Source: Paenalcaligenes suwonensis (lineage in GTDB: Bacteria > Pseudomonadota > Gammaproteobacteria > Burkholderiales > Burkholderiaceae_B). Taken from it: a stretch of DNA of 64,000 nt. The stretch is taken from assembly GCF_011290505.1 (NCBI RefSeq), contig NZ_JAANPV010000004.1, positions 124,001-188,000 on the forward strand, read 5' to 3'. Both the position numbers and the translations under genes were made by a program. Numbering within the stretch: position 1 is the stretch's first letter; each line of letters begins with the position of its first letter. Positions 15,964 to 24,797 of this stretch are shown one piece after another. The notes beneath the pieces were generated by a model, which did no database searches, was not told the DNA's origin, and saw only the letters and a list, made by a program, of their open reading frames with translations.

Positions 15964-17097
15964 ATGGCGCTTATCAACTATATTACGCAAGTGCAGTTTG
16001 GGTTTGGAACGATCAAAACACTGCAAGAAGAATGTACCAAGCTGGGCATTAAGAACCCACTCATTGTAACAGATGCCGGTATACGTAATGCGGGCCTACT
16101 GGACACCGTACAGCAACAGCTGACAACGCCTGCAGCCGTTTTTGACCAAACTCCTCCCAACCCAAATGAAGCCGCTGTACGTGCTGCTGTAACGCACTAT
16201 CAAGAACACGCCTGCGACGGCATTATTGCATTGGGTGGTGGTTCTGCCATTGACTTAGCGAAAGGCGTCGCCGTCTGTGCCGCACATCCCGGCCCGTTGC
16301 GCCAATTCGCCGTCATCGAAGGCGGCTTAACACGTATTACGTCAGCGACCGCACCGGTCATTGCCGTACCCACTACTGCTGGTACGGGCAGTGAAGTAGG
16401 CCGCGGTGCCATCCTAATCCTAGACGATGGCCGCAAGGTAGGCGTGATCTCCCCCTTCGTTGTCCCCCGCGTTGCCATTTGCGACCCAGAACTTACCATG
16501 GGCTTACCCGCTGGCATGACTGCCGCCACAGGTATGGATGCCATTGCTCACTGCATGGAAACCTTCATGGCCCCTGCTTTCAACCCACCAGCAGACGGTA
16601 TTGCTCTGGATGGTTTACGCCGCGCGTGGGCACACATTGAGACTGCCACCACAGAACCTAGCAATCAAGAAGCTCGTCTGAACATGATGAGTGCTTCTAT
16701 GCAGGGTGCCTTGGCCTTCCAAAAAGGTTTGGGTTGCGTACACAGCTTAAGCCATGCGCTGGGCGGCATTAACCCTCGCCTGCACCACGGCACACTGAAC
16801 GCCATCTTGCTGCCTGCTGTGATCCGTTTTAACAGCAGCGTAGACACCATGATTAACGAAGACAAGCTGGCTCGTATGGCTCAAGCCATGGGTCTGCCTG
16901 CGGGTGCAGACGTCGCTCAGGCCGTACTGGAGCTCACCGCTCGTTTAGGTTTGCCCACAACATTGAGCCAAATTGGCGTAGGCCCAGAATTGTTTGATCG
17001 CATTATCGAAGGTGCTTTGGCTGACCACAGCCACAAAACCAACCCCCGTGACGCAAGCCCCGAAGACTACCGCCGCATGTTGGAAGAGTCTCTGTAA
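15964..17097 (+). CDS. Iron-containing alcohol dehydrogenase
   Basis: 377-residue group III alcohol dehydrogenase. The nucleotide-binding GGGSAIDLAK (91-100) lies in the N-terminal Rossmann-like half, and the metal site is visible as GMDAIAHCMET, HSLSHALGG and HHGTLNA with the histidines and aspartate that bind Fe or Zn. Relatives include 4-hydroxybutyrate dehydrogenase, 1,3-propanediol dehydrogenase and maleylacetate reductase. With the aldehyde dehydrogenase encoded 39 bp downstream, a natural reading is oxidation of a hydroxyacid to a semialdehyde and then to a dicarboxylate. First gene of the operon controlled by the divergent LysR protein. Confidence 0.88.
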   Translation: MALINYITQVQFGFGTIKTLQEECTKLGIKNPLIVTDAGIRNAGLLDTVQQQLTTPAAVFDQTPPNPNEAAVRAAVTHYQEHACDGIIALGGGSAIDLAKGVAVCAAHPGPLRQFAVIEGGLTRITSATAPVIAVPTTAGTGSEVGRGAILILDDGRKVGVISPFVVPRVAICDPELTMGLPAGMTAATGMDAIAHCMETFMAPAFNPPADGIALDGLRRAWAHIETATTEPSNQEARLNMMSASMQGALAFQKGLGCVHSLSHALGGINPRLHHGTLNAILLPAVIRFNSSVDTMINEDKLARMAQAMGLPAGADVAQAVLELTARLGLPTTLSQIGVGPELFDRIIEGALADHSHKTNPRDASPEDYRRMLEESL

Positions 17098-17136
17098 TAC
17101 CTTGCCACGCTATTTATAAAAAGGAGAAAGTCAGCC

Positions 17137-18726
17137 ATGCAGACTTCCATTACCGGACAACAATTCATAGGCGGCCAACGTACCGCCACAGGTGAAGCAC
17201 AGTTACGCAGCATCGCTGCTGCCGATGGCCATGTACACCCCACTGCTTTTTTTCAAGCCACGCCAGAGGAAGTACAACAAGCCGTAGCTGCCGCGAACCG
17301 TGCTTACTCCAGCTACCGCCAACTGTCGCCCTCAACACGTGCTGATTTCCTTGAGCAAATCGCAGCAGAAATTGACGCTTTAGGTGACGATTTCATTGCT
17401 GATGTGGTACGTGAAACTGCGTTGCCTGCTGCCCGTATCATGGGTGAACGTGGCCGCACATCTGGCCAGTTACGTTTGTTTGCAGCAGTACTACGTCGTG
17501 GTGATTTTCTGGATGCTCGTATAGACCCAGCCCAACCAGACCGCTCCCCTTTGCCACGAGCAGACATTCGTTTAGTCAACATTGGTGTAGGCCCAGTAGC
17601 AGTTTTTGGTGCCAGCAACTTCCCTCTCGCTTTCTCTGTCGCTGGTGGCGATACCGCCTCCGCCTTGGCGGCAGGCTGCCCAGTTGTCGTCAAAGCACAT
17701 TCCAGCCATATGATTACGGCAGAATGGGTAGGCCAAGCAATTGAACGCGCCATTGTCAAAACAGGTATGCCTGCTGGCGTATTCAATATGGTGTATGGCA
17801 GCCGTGTAGGTGAGGATCTAGTACGTGCACCAGACATTAAAGCCGTGGGTTTTACTGGTTCGTTATCCGGTGGTCGCGCCTTATGCGATTTAGCTGCTGC
17901 ACGCCCAGAACCTATTCCTGTGTTTGCCGAAATGTCCAGCATCAACCCTGTATGGATGATGCCCCAGGCACTGCACGTTCGTCATGCCAGTTTAGCTAAA
18001 GACTTGGCTGGCTCTGTCACCATGGGCTGTGGACAATTTTGCACCAACCCAGGTTTGATTCTGGCTATAGACTCGCCAGAAACCGAACTGTTTATCAACG
18101 AACTGCAAACAGCCATGGCTGCCATACCAGATCAAGTGATGCTAAACCGTCAGATTCTTGGTCACTATCAACAAGGTATTGCTCGCTTATTAGCCACTCC
18201 TGGCATTACACAACTGCATGGTGGAGAGGCCGCGGAAGGCAAAGCACGTGCTCATGTGTTACGCGCCACTCCTGAGTTACTATTTCATCCGGAAAAATTA
18301 CTGGAAGCGGAAGTGTTTGGGCCTGCGACGGTGGTGGTTACCGTACCAAACGTAGAAATGCTTCAGCGCTTCTTCCATGCCATACAAGGCCAACTCACCA
18401 TCACGCTGCAAGGCGAACCCGATGATTTGCATGCTCACCCCGAGCTGCTAAGTGCTTTGGAACAACGCAGCGGTCGCCTGCTGCTCAATGGCTACCCCAC
18501 TGGTGTAGAAGTCTGTGATGCCATGGTACACGGTGGCCCTTACCCTGCTACGTCAGACGCGAGGGGTACCTCTGTAGGTACCTTGTCTATACGTCGCTTC
18601 TTGCGTCCTGTCTGCTTCCAGAATTATCCAGACACGCTCTTGCCTCCTGCCTTACAGAACAGCAATCCCTTGGGCATTCTGCGTCTGATTGATGGGCAAA
18701 TGACTAGAGCACCTCTAAGCAACTAA
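17137..18726 (+). CDS. Aldehyde dehydrogenase, alpha-ketoglutaric semialdehyde dehydrogenase type
   Basis: 529-residue NAD(P)-dependent aldehyde dehydrogenase. Length and sequence are those of the subfamily acting on 2,5-dioxopentanoate (alpha-ketoglutaric semialdehyde): an N-terminal QFIGGQRT start, VFGASNFPLAFSVAGGDTASALAAG cofactor region, the FTGSLSGGRAL loop, the FAEMSS glutamate and the catalytic cysteine in GQFCTNPG (Cys302). The gene is preceded by AAAAAGGAG, a strong ribosome-binding site, after the alcohol dehydrogenase. Reaction inferred: semialdehyde to carboxylate, feeding the citric acid cycle if the substrate is ketoglutaric semialdehyde. No dehydratase or lactonase of the classical sugar-acid pathways is nearby. 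Confidence 0.87.
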   Translation: MQTSITGQQFIGGQRTATGEAQLRSIAAADGHVHPTAFFQATPEEVQQAVAAANRAYSSYRQLSPSTRADFLEQIAAEIDALGDDFIADVVRETALPAARIMGERGRTSGQLRLFAAVLRRGDFLDARIDPAQPDRSPLPRADIRLVNIGVGPVAVFGASNFPLAFSVAGGDTASALAAGCPVVVKAHSSHMITAEWVGQAIERAIVKTGMPAGVFNMVYGSRVGEDLVRAPDIKAVGFTGSLSGGRALCDLAAARPEPIPVFAEMSSINPVWMMPQALHVRHASLAKDLAGSVTMGCGQFCTNPGLILAIDSPETELFINELQTAMAAIPDQVMLNRQILGHYQQGIARLLATPGITQLHGGEAAEGKARAHVLRATPELLFHPEKLLEAEVFGPATVVVTVPNVEMLQRFFHAIQGQLTITLQGEPDDLHAHPELLSALEQRSGRLLLNGYPTGVEVCDAMVHGGPYPATSDARGTSVGTLSIRRFLRPVCFQNYPDTLLPPALQNSNPLGILRLIDGQMTRAPLSN

Positions 18727-18773
18727 AGCTGTTAGCTATTTACACCTATTTCCTATAAAAAAAGGGAGACATC

Positions 18774-19757
18774 ATGCAAAAAAGAACTGGCACCACACCT
18801 TTTGCGCTGGGCATCAGCGCCCTTGCTCTAAGCTTAAGCGCCTCGGCTGTTATGGCCGCTTACCCCGATCGCCCCATCACGTTAATTGTGCCGTGGGCGG
18901 CTGGTGGCGGTAGTGACAATATCGCACGTACTATCGCTATTGCGATGGAACAGGAACTGGGGCAACCCGTCAACGTTGTTAACCGCGCTGGCGGTGGTAG
19001 CGTAGTGGGGCATACAGTGTTGGCAAACGCCAAACCAGATGGCTACACGCTGGGTTTAATGACTGGCGAAGTCAGTATGATGCACTGGCAAGGTCTGACC
19101 AAATTGGATCATACGGCCTACACCCCTATTGCACAGATCAACTATGACTATGCTGGGGTACAAGTCAGTGCCGACTCACCCTACCAGAATGTAGGTGAAC
19201 TGATTGAAGCCATTCGCGCACAACCCGCTGGCACCTTAAAAGCCTCTGGCGTGGGCCAAGGCGGTATTTGGCACATTGCCTTTGGTGGCCTGTTGGTAGA
19301 CCAAGGCATTGACCCCAAAGCCGTGCAGTGGATTCCTAGCGAAGGTGCAGCGCCTGCCATGACGGATTTGGTAGCGGGCGGTATTGATATTGCCCCCACC
19401 TCAGTTCCTGAAGCCCGTTCCATGATGGATGCTGGGCGAGTGAAATCGTTAGCCATCATGGCCCCAGAGCGTAACCCAGTCTTCAATCAGGTCCCTACCC
19501 TGAAAGAGGAAATCAACTCTGATTACGCCCTAGGCGAGTGGCGTGCTATTGGCGGCCCTAAAGGCATGGATCCTGAAGTTGTTGCCACCTTGGAAGCTGC
19601 TTTGGAAAAAGCCTACCAAAGTGATATTTACCAAGACTTCATGACCAAACAAGGTTTTGGTGCGGTATGGCGCAATACAGCAGACTTCACCCAATTTTTG
19701 GTTGATACCGATGCTGTGATGGGCGAAACCGTTGAAAAACTGGGCCTAAAACGCTAA
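18774..19757 (+). CDS. Tripartite tricarboxylate transporter binding protein (Bug/TctC family)
   Basis: 327-residue periplasmic substrate-binding protein. A Sec signal peptide occupies residues 1 to about 28 (ending near ASAVMAA), then the mature protein opens with YPDRPITLIVPWAAGGGSDNIAR, the Bug-family hallmark that lines the ligand site, followed by NRAGGGSVVGH. These receptors bind small carboxylates with high affinity. The gene has a strong AAGGGAG site and is followed immediately by the membrane subunits TctB and TctA, so this is a complete transporter. The ligand is unknown but should be the precursor handled by the two dehydrogenases upstream. Confidence 0.92.
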   Translation: MQKRTGTTPFALGISALALSLSASAVMAAYPDRPITLIVPWAAGGGSDNIARTIAIAMEQELGQPVNVVNRAGGGSVVGHTVLANAKPDGYTLGLMTGEVSMMHWQGLTKLDHTAYTPIAQINYDYAGVQVSADSPYQNVGELIEAIRAQPAGTLKASGVGQGGIWHIAFGGLLVDQGIDPKAVQWIPSEGAAPAMTDLVAGGIDIAPTSVPEARSMMDAGRVKSLAIMAPERNPVFNQVPTLKEEINSDYALGEWRAIGGPKGMDPEVVATLEAALEKAYQSDIYQDFMTKQGFGAVWRNTADFTQFLVDTDAVMGETVEKLGLKR

Positions 19758-19768
19758 GGACATCATTC

Positions 19769-20254
19769 ATGAACACCATTTTTGCCCAGAAACTCAGCGA
19801 GTTACTGGCCGGATTGGTGGTGACAGCCTTGGGCATCTACGTACTCGTAGAAGCCCAAGGCTTTCCCACGTTACCCGGCAACGATTATGGCGCAGACCTT
19901 TTCCCAAAAATCATAGGTCTGGTGCTCACCCTAGGCGGTGCATGGGTATTTGCTAACGCAATACGCCCTTTTCTTCAGGCTAAACTGCAACGCCCCGCTA
20001 CCCCTCTAAGCAACACGCTGCTGTTTCTCTTCAGACTTATCCTTCCCCTTCTTCTCATCATCGCTTATCTGCTCTTCGCCGATGTACTGGGTGCCATTCT
20101 CACGCTCACACTTCTAGTGATCATTTTGATGCTGTGTAACGGTGTGCGCTGGCCTCTGGCCATTGTGCTGGCCGCTGCCACCAGCGGTGTGATTTGGTTT
20201 GCTTTTGTCTACATGCTCAAGGTTCCCCTACCTTTGGGCGTGCTGCTGGGATAA
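19769..20254 (+). CDS. Tripartite tricarboxylate transporter small membrane subunit TctB
   Basis: 161-residue four-helix membrane protein typical of TctB. Helix one is near LAGLVVTALGIYVLVEAQGF; the PTLPGNDYGADLFPKIIGLVL segment and the paired hydrophobic helices from about residue 85 onwards match the family. The subunit pairs with TctA in the inner membrane. The gene begins 11 bp after tctC with the sequence AAGGACATC in front and ends 5 bp before the TctA start. Confidence 0.88.
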   Translation: MNTIFAQKLSELLAGLVVTALGIYVLVEAQGFPTLPGNDYGADLFPKIIGLVLTLGGAWVFANAIRPFLQAKLQRPATPLSNTLLFLFRLILPLLLIIAYLLFADVLGAILTLTLLVIILMLCNGVRWPLAIVLAAATSGVIWFAFVYMLKVPLPLGVLLG

Positions 20255-20259
20255 CGATT

Positions 20260-21762
20260 ATGGATGCAATTCTTGGAGGCATGGCTCTAGTCTTTAACCT
20301 AGAGACCATGGCTGTCATATTGGCCTGTGCGGCCTTTGGCGTATTTTTGGGTGCTGTCCCTGGGCTTACCGCGACGATGGCCGTTGCCTTGCTCGTGCCT
20401 GTCACCTATTTTATGGACCCCATTCCGGCGATTGCCGCTATGGTGACTACAGCCGCCGTTACTATTTTTGCGGGTGATATTCCAGGGGCGTATCTACGCA
20501 TTCCGGGTACGCCCTCATCGGCTGCCTATGTAGACGAAGCCTATCAGTTTTCATTACGTGGCAAAGCCAGTGAATGCTTGGGTGTGGCCTTGGTATGTTC
20601 CGTTATCGGTGGCGTAGCTGGCACCTTAGTGCTGATTTTCGTGGCTCCTTCTCTTGCTGAAGTAGCTCTGAAGTTCAGTTCATTCGAATACTTCTGGCTA
20701 GCCGTACTGGGGCTAAGCTGTGCCATCTTCATTGCCTCAGCCTCTAGGTTAAAAGCCCTGCTGTCGTTGTGCATAGGCTTGTTCTTATCCACAGTAGGTT
20801 TGGATCTGATTACCGGCTCGCCACGCTTCACCTTTGATGTGCCCGACTTAATGGCTGGAGTGAACTTCATTCCTGTCATGATTGGTATGTTTGCAATTGC
20901 CGAAGTGATGCGTTTTTCCGCCGAACGCGGTGATGACCTAAAAGTGGTGGTAAAAGACTCCGGTAAAGTGTTTGGCGAAGTACGCCCTGCACTACGTAAA
21001 CACTGGCCTTCTGTACTGCGTGGTAGTGGCACAGGTAGCCTAATTGGTGTATTACCTGGTGCTGGTGCCGATATTGCCGCTTGGGTTTCATATGCCATCA
21101 GCCGAAAAATGTCCAAAACCCCCGAGAAATTCGGTAGTGGTCACATAGAAGGCATTGTGGAAGCCGGCTCCTCCAATAACGCTGCGGTGAGTGGTTCATG
21201 GGTACCTGCGTTGGTCTTTGGTATTCCTGGCGACTCTATTACAGCAGTAGTCATTGGCGTGCTGTACATGAAAGGCATGAACCCAGGCCCTGCCATTTTC
21301 TTGAATGGTGGCGAAATGATTTACGGTTTATTCACGGTTTTCATCGTAGCCAACTTAGTCATGCTGCCCGTTGGGTACATTGCCATTCGCGCCAGCAAAG
21401 GTTTTGTCGCCACCCCTCCACGCATCGTTATGCCCATTGTGCTAGCGTTTTGCGTGGTAGGAGCCTATGCCATCAACAACTCCTCGGTAGACATCATCTT
21501 GATGTTACTAGCCGGTTTGGCAGCCTTCGTGCTGGGTTTAGCCTCCTTCCCTATTGCCCCCATCATTCTTGGTTTAGTGTTGGGTGGCTTACTAGAGAAA
21601 AGCTTCATGACATCCATGATGCGCAGCAATGGAGACCTGACCGAGTTCTTCTCACGCCCTATTAGTGCCGGCTTAGGCACTTTAGTACTGGTAGTCTGGT
21701 TCCTACCTTTGGTAGTGCGGTTACTAAACTCTCTACGACGTTCTACTTCCACAGCAGCGTAA
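20260..21762 (+). CDS. Tripartite tricarboxylate transporter large membrane subunit TctA
   Basis: 500-residue, about twelve-helix membrane subunit that performs solute:cation symport with TctB and the Bug-type receptor. Both family signatures are visible: GAVPGLTATMAVALLVPVTY near residue 30 and the second-half repeat GVLPGAGADIAAWVSY. The start is taken at the ATG of MDAILGG, 5 bp after tctB; an in-frame ATG 66 bp earlier lies inside tctB and is unlikely. It is the last gene of the LysR-linked operon and is followed by a strong bidirectional terminator. Confidence 0.93.
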   Translation: MDAILGGMALVFNLETMAVILACAAFGVFLGAVPGLTATMAVALLVPVTYFMDPIPAIAAMVTTAAVTIFAGDIPGAYLRIPGTPSSAAYVDEAYQFSLRGKASECLGVALVCSVIGGVAGTLVLIFVAPSLAEVALKFSSFEYFWLAVLGLSCAIFIASASRLKALLSLCIGLFLSTVGLDLITGSPRFTFDVPDLMAGVNFIPVMIGMFAIAEVMRFSAERGDDLKVVVKDSGKVFGEVRPALRKHWPSVLRGSGTGSLIGVLPGAGADIAAWVSYAISRKMSKTPEKFGSGHIEGIVEAGSSNNAAVSGSWVPALVFGIPGDSITAVVIGVLYMKGMNPGPAIFLNGGEMIYGLFTVFIVANLVMLPVGYIAIRASKGFVATPPRIVMPIVLAFCVVGAYAINNSSVDIILMLLAGLAAFVLGLASFPIAPIILGLVLGGLLEKSFMTSMMRSNGDLTEFFSRPISAGLGTLVLVVWFLPLVVRLLNSLRRSTSTAA

Positions 21763-21776
21763 AACCTAGCAGGCAT

Positions 21777-21817
21777 AAAAAAACCGGAGTAGCACAATAC
21801 GCTGCTCCGGTTTTTTA
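21777..21817. terminator. Bidirectional rho-independent terminator
   Basis: Stem ACCGGAG(T)AGC / GCT(G)CTCCGGT with a 7-base loop, flanked by seven A on the left and six T on the right, so it can stop transcription from tctA and from the convergent Wzz-like gene. Confidence 0.9.
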
Positions 21818-21831
21818 TCGCTGGCCGCTGC

Positions 21832-23121
21832 TTAGCGATTCGTCGAGGCAGGCTGCAAGAGGCCGCGCACCAACGCTACCATTACACCCAAAATCAAGCC
21901 TCCCACCAACGCCAGCAGCACAATCAATGCACGTTGTGGCTTCACGGGTTTGAGTGGCTCTACAGCAGACTGGTCCAGTCTTACCAATCGGATATCGCTT
22001 AAATCCACGCGTAGACTTTCCAAACCAGCAATCTCAGAGCGAATTTCTGCTTGTGCCTTCAAGAACACCTGTTCGTTTTCACGTGATTCCAGCATCTCGA
22101 TATGGCGATTATTTTTCAATAACTCTAGCTCTTTGAAAATCTCGGCAATACGTGGTGCTTCGAAGTCATCAGACTCACGTGCAAGTAAGGTCTCTCGTTC
22201 AGCGCGCAAGGCACGTGTACCTAGGAAGTACAGTGGTTCTTCTTGCCCAGCCACACCCGTACTGATCACGCTGGTACGAGATGGCGACAATACTTGCGCC
22301 ATGCCCAACAATGTAGTGGGGTTTTCTATACCCAGTTTCTGAGCAATTTCTATCGCTTCATTCAACGCTGCCAAACGGTTCTGGCGCTGGATTTTTAGCT
22401 CTAAGCGCAAAGCCACCAACTCGTCTTCCAACTGCTGGCGCTTCAGTGTGTCTAGCTCTTTCAGGTTTTCTATCTGCGATTCAATCAACGCCTCATACGC
22501 CACTTTTGCCGAGCGTAGTTTGCGCTCTAGCATTTCGATGCGGTTGTTGATCAATACCTCGATGTTTTGCTTAACGCGATCCTGTCCTTGTTGCAGCACA
22601 AAACGTACCAGCTCATTCAGGATTTTTGCACCCTCTAAACCATCTGGATAGGTCATTTCCAAGCCAACAAATACATTGGTTTGTGCTGCCCCCTTAGGCG
22701 GAATAGGTGGCCACAGCACCTTAAATGCCTCATCGTTAAATTGCGCAAAAGCTTGTTCAGCCGTTAGATTGCCTTGCTTTAGCTTCGCAAACAGCTCAGG
22801 GTTCGCCTCAAAAAACTCTTGGCGCAGACTGTAGGACTCCAGCTCTTGGCCCACCATTTCTAAGGCTGCCGTACCATCAAGCTCGATTAAACCCAACGAG
22901 TTCAACCTATCTAGGTCTTTAAGCTGTGCAATACGCAATACGCTCTTAACTTGATATTGAGGCGTCGAGAGGAATGCATACAGTGCCGCACAAATTGTCA
23001 CGGCAAGTGTAATTGCTAGGATCAACAAGCGCTGTTTCCATATAGCGCTAAACACACCCAGCAAATCAATTTCATCTGTAGCACCAGCGCTATTTGGCTG
23101 CCTTGTGTTGAGTTCACTCAC
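21832..23121 (-). CDS. Wzz/chain-length-determinant-like protein (paralogue 1)
   Basis: 429-residue polysaccharide co-polymerase-type protein. Two membrane helices frame a long periplasmic part: the first near residues 33-52 (LLILAITLAVTICAALYAFL), the second near the C terminus (ALIVLLALVGGLILGVMVALV), preceded by a Pro-rich VEPLKPVKPQRA motif that is typical for Wzz. The middle is charged and predicted coiled coil (residues about 190-260). No cytoplasmic tyrosine kinase domain follows. Translation starts at GTG. It shares extended segments with the next gene upstream (LEDEL.ALRLELK.QR, NPTTL, ELELLKNNR), so the two arose by tandem duplication. No O-antigen or capsule genes are in view. Confidence 0.75.
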   Translation of the reverse strand: MSELNTRQPNSAGATDEIDLLGVFSAIWKQRLLILAITLAVTICAALYAFLSTPQYQVKSVLRIAQLKDLDRLNSLGLIELDGTAALEMVGQELESYSLRQEFFEANPELFAKLKQGNLTAEQAFAQFNDEAFKVLWPPIPPKGAAQTNVFVGLEMTYPDGLEGAKILNELVRFVLQQGQDRVKQNIEVLINNRIEMLERKLRSAKVAYEALIESQIENLKELDTLKRQQLEDELVALRLELKIQRQNRLAALNEAIEIAQKLGIENPTTLLGMAQVLSPSRTSVISTGVAGQEEPLYFLGTRALRAERETLLARESDDFEAPRIAEIFKELELLKNNRHIEMLESRENEQVFLKAQAEIRSEIAGLESLRVDLSDIRLVRLDQSAVEPLKPVKPQRALIVLLALVGGLILGVMVALVRGLLQPASTNR

Positions 23122-23424
23122 TATGCGTATACCTGAAACTTGTTATATAGAATTGTGATTCGTTTTTATTCTTTTTATAGTACATCGGGGAAGTATAAAC
23201 GAATATATTTCACAAGGTTGTGAATCATCTAGTTACCTTACAAAAGATCATATTTAAAGAAATGTAACGAGTATTTCCGATTTCACATCAAGAATAAGCT
23301 ATGGATTTCCCTATTATTTACCACTTTTCAATCGTAAATAAAAATCATTCTCATGTATGAGAAATAAAAAACCCTTTGCCCGATACAAAGCAAAGGGTAT
23401 GTCGTAAAGCGCTATAAAGCCAAA
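23122..23424. other. A+T-rich spacer between the two Wzz-like genes
   Basis: No gene seen. The 303 bp are clearly richer in A and T than the flanks. They contain a terminator for the upstream paralogue and a palindrome with arms TTCACAA and TTGTGAA around two bases (23209-23224), which could be an operator or a weak hairpin in front of the downstream paralogue. The spacer must hold the promoter of that gene if the terminator works. Confidence 0.5.
23362..23397 (-). terminator. Rho-independent terminator after Wzz-like paralogue 2
   Basis: On the minus strand the 8-bp stem CCCTTTGC/GCAAAGGG with a 10-base loop is followed by TTTTTTATTT. It lies 28 bp after the stop codon of the gene ending at 23425. 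Confidence 0.85.
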
Positions 23425-24732
23425 TTACGAACGATATCTCAGCAAACTACGCACTAACGCTGTACCCACTCCTGCTATTAAACCCAGTACTAAACCTAAT
23501 GCCAACACAAGCAGGCGCTTGGGTCGTATGGGTGTCACAGGCTCTACTGCTAATTGATCTACCCGCACTAACCGTAAATTTCCTAAATCAGCTTTGAGTT
23601 CATTGATACGAGCGATTTCAGAACGTATCTGAGCATTAGATTCTAAAAATAGTTTTTGATTATCTCTAGCCAACAACATATCTATTCTTCTATTATTTTT
23701 TAGCAACTCTAATTCTTTGTATATTTGAGCTATTCGTGGATTCATAAAATCATCTGATTCACGAACTCTTAAAACTTCTTTCTCTGCCAACAAAGCTCTT
23801 GTTCCCATAAAATACAATGGATCTTTGTTTTGAGAGTTTATTTCTGCGCGAATTACATTTGCATTAATTCTTTGCTGCTGATCCTGAGAGAGGCTATTTA
23901 ATGTAGTGGGGTTTTTAATCCCCAATTCTGTAGCAATGTAAATCGCCTCATTTAATTTCTCTAATCTATTCAAACGCTGATTTTTTAGCTCTAAGCGCAA
24001 TGCAGTCAGCTCATCCTCCAACTCGCCTTGCTTCAGCGTATCTTGCTCGCGCAACTGTGCGACCTCAGTTTCAACCGCTGCCTGGTACCCCACCAGTGCA
24101 GTGTTTAACTGTCGCTCTAAACGTTCAATACGGTTATCAGCCAAGGCCGTTACGTCAGCTTGTACTCGTCCTTGCTCTTGCGCATGCACATAGGCAACCA
24201 AGCGGTTTAAGATGACCGGGCCGTCTAAACCTGGCGAGTAATCCATCTTAATTTCTACATAGCGGCTACGCTGCTGACCATCCTTAAGCTGTTGTTCTGA
24301 ACGTGTAACTTGGAAGGCATCTTCGTTAAACACATCAAATGCTTGCTCTAACGAACGCTTAGAGTTATCCAGCGCAACAAACATCTCAGGATTCGCACGG
24401 AAGAAATCTAGCCGTGTACTGTATGACTCTAACTCGTTGCCTATCTGTTGCAGTGCCGCTTCACGTTCCAGTGAATACAAATCCAGCAAATTCAGTCTAT
24501 CTAAATCACGCAGTTCGGCTACGCGTAAAACACTTTTTGCTTGGTATACCGGTGTAGCAAACACTGCATATAGCGCCGACAAAGAAAACACGACGGCAGT
24601 AATAGCAGCGATCAGTTTCCACTGCTGTCCTAAAGAATGTAGTAATGCTGATAAATCTATTTCTTCAACACTTTCTTTTTGATTTAAGCGGTTTTCAGTT
24701 TTCACAGCGTAATAAAGTTTAGGGTAAATCAT
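23425..24732 (-). CDS. Wzz/chain-length-determinant-like protein (paralogue 2)
   Basis: 435-residue paralogue of the neighbouring co-polymerase-like protein: N-terminal helix (about 40-62), long coiled-coil-rich periplasmic region with DTLKQGELEDELTALRLELK, and a second helix (LLVLALGLVLGLIAGVGTALV) after the Pro-rich VEPVTPIRPKR. The start is uncertain: the ATG used gives MIYPKLYYAV before the first charged stretch, and a GTG a few codons later (KTENRL) is also possible; neither has a good ribosome-binding site. The middle third is rich in A+T and isoleucine compared with its neighbours. Probable role: setting chain length of a surface polysaccharide; partner polymerase not in this window. 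Confidence 0.72.
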   Translation of the reverse strand: MIYPKLYYAVKTENRLNQKESVEEIDLSALLHSLGQQWKLIAAITAVVFSLSALYAVFATPVYQAKSVLRVAELRDLDRLNLLDLYSLEREAALQQIGNELESYSTRLDFFRANPEMFVALDNSKRSLEQAFDVFNEDAFQVTRSEQQLKDGQQRSRYVEIKMDYSPGLDGPVILNRLVAYVHAQEQGRVQADVTALADNRIERLERQLNTALVGYQAAVETEVAQLREQDTLKQGELEDELTALRLELKNQRLNRLEKLNEAIYIATELGIKNPTTLNSLSQDQQQRINANVIRAEINSQNKDPLYFMGTRALLAEKEVLRVRESDDFMNPRIAQIYKELELLKNNRRIDMLLARDNQKLFLESNAQIRSEIARINELKADLGNLRLVRVDQLAVEPVTPIRPKRLLVLALGLVLGLIAGVGTALVRSLLRYRS

Positions 24733-24797
24733 AAATTATACCCATTTATAACGCTATAACAGTAATAGCACTGGAATCTTTACACCTTATCTATGTT

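Noticed and set aside
17313-17945. Minus-strand frame of 210 codons inside the aldehyde dehydrogenase gene
   Set aside because: Antisense shadow; rich in Ala, Pro and Arg with no recognisable domain.
23209-23224. TTCACAA/TTGTGAA palindrome as a Crp/Fnr site
   Set aside because: The arm spacing is 2 bp, too short for the Crp or Fnr consensus; left as an unexplained palindrome.
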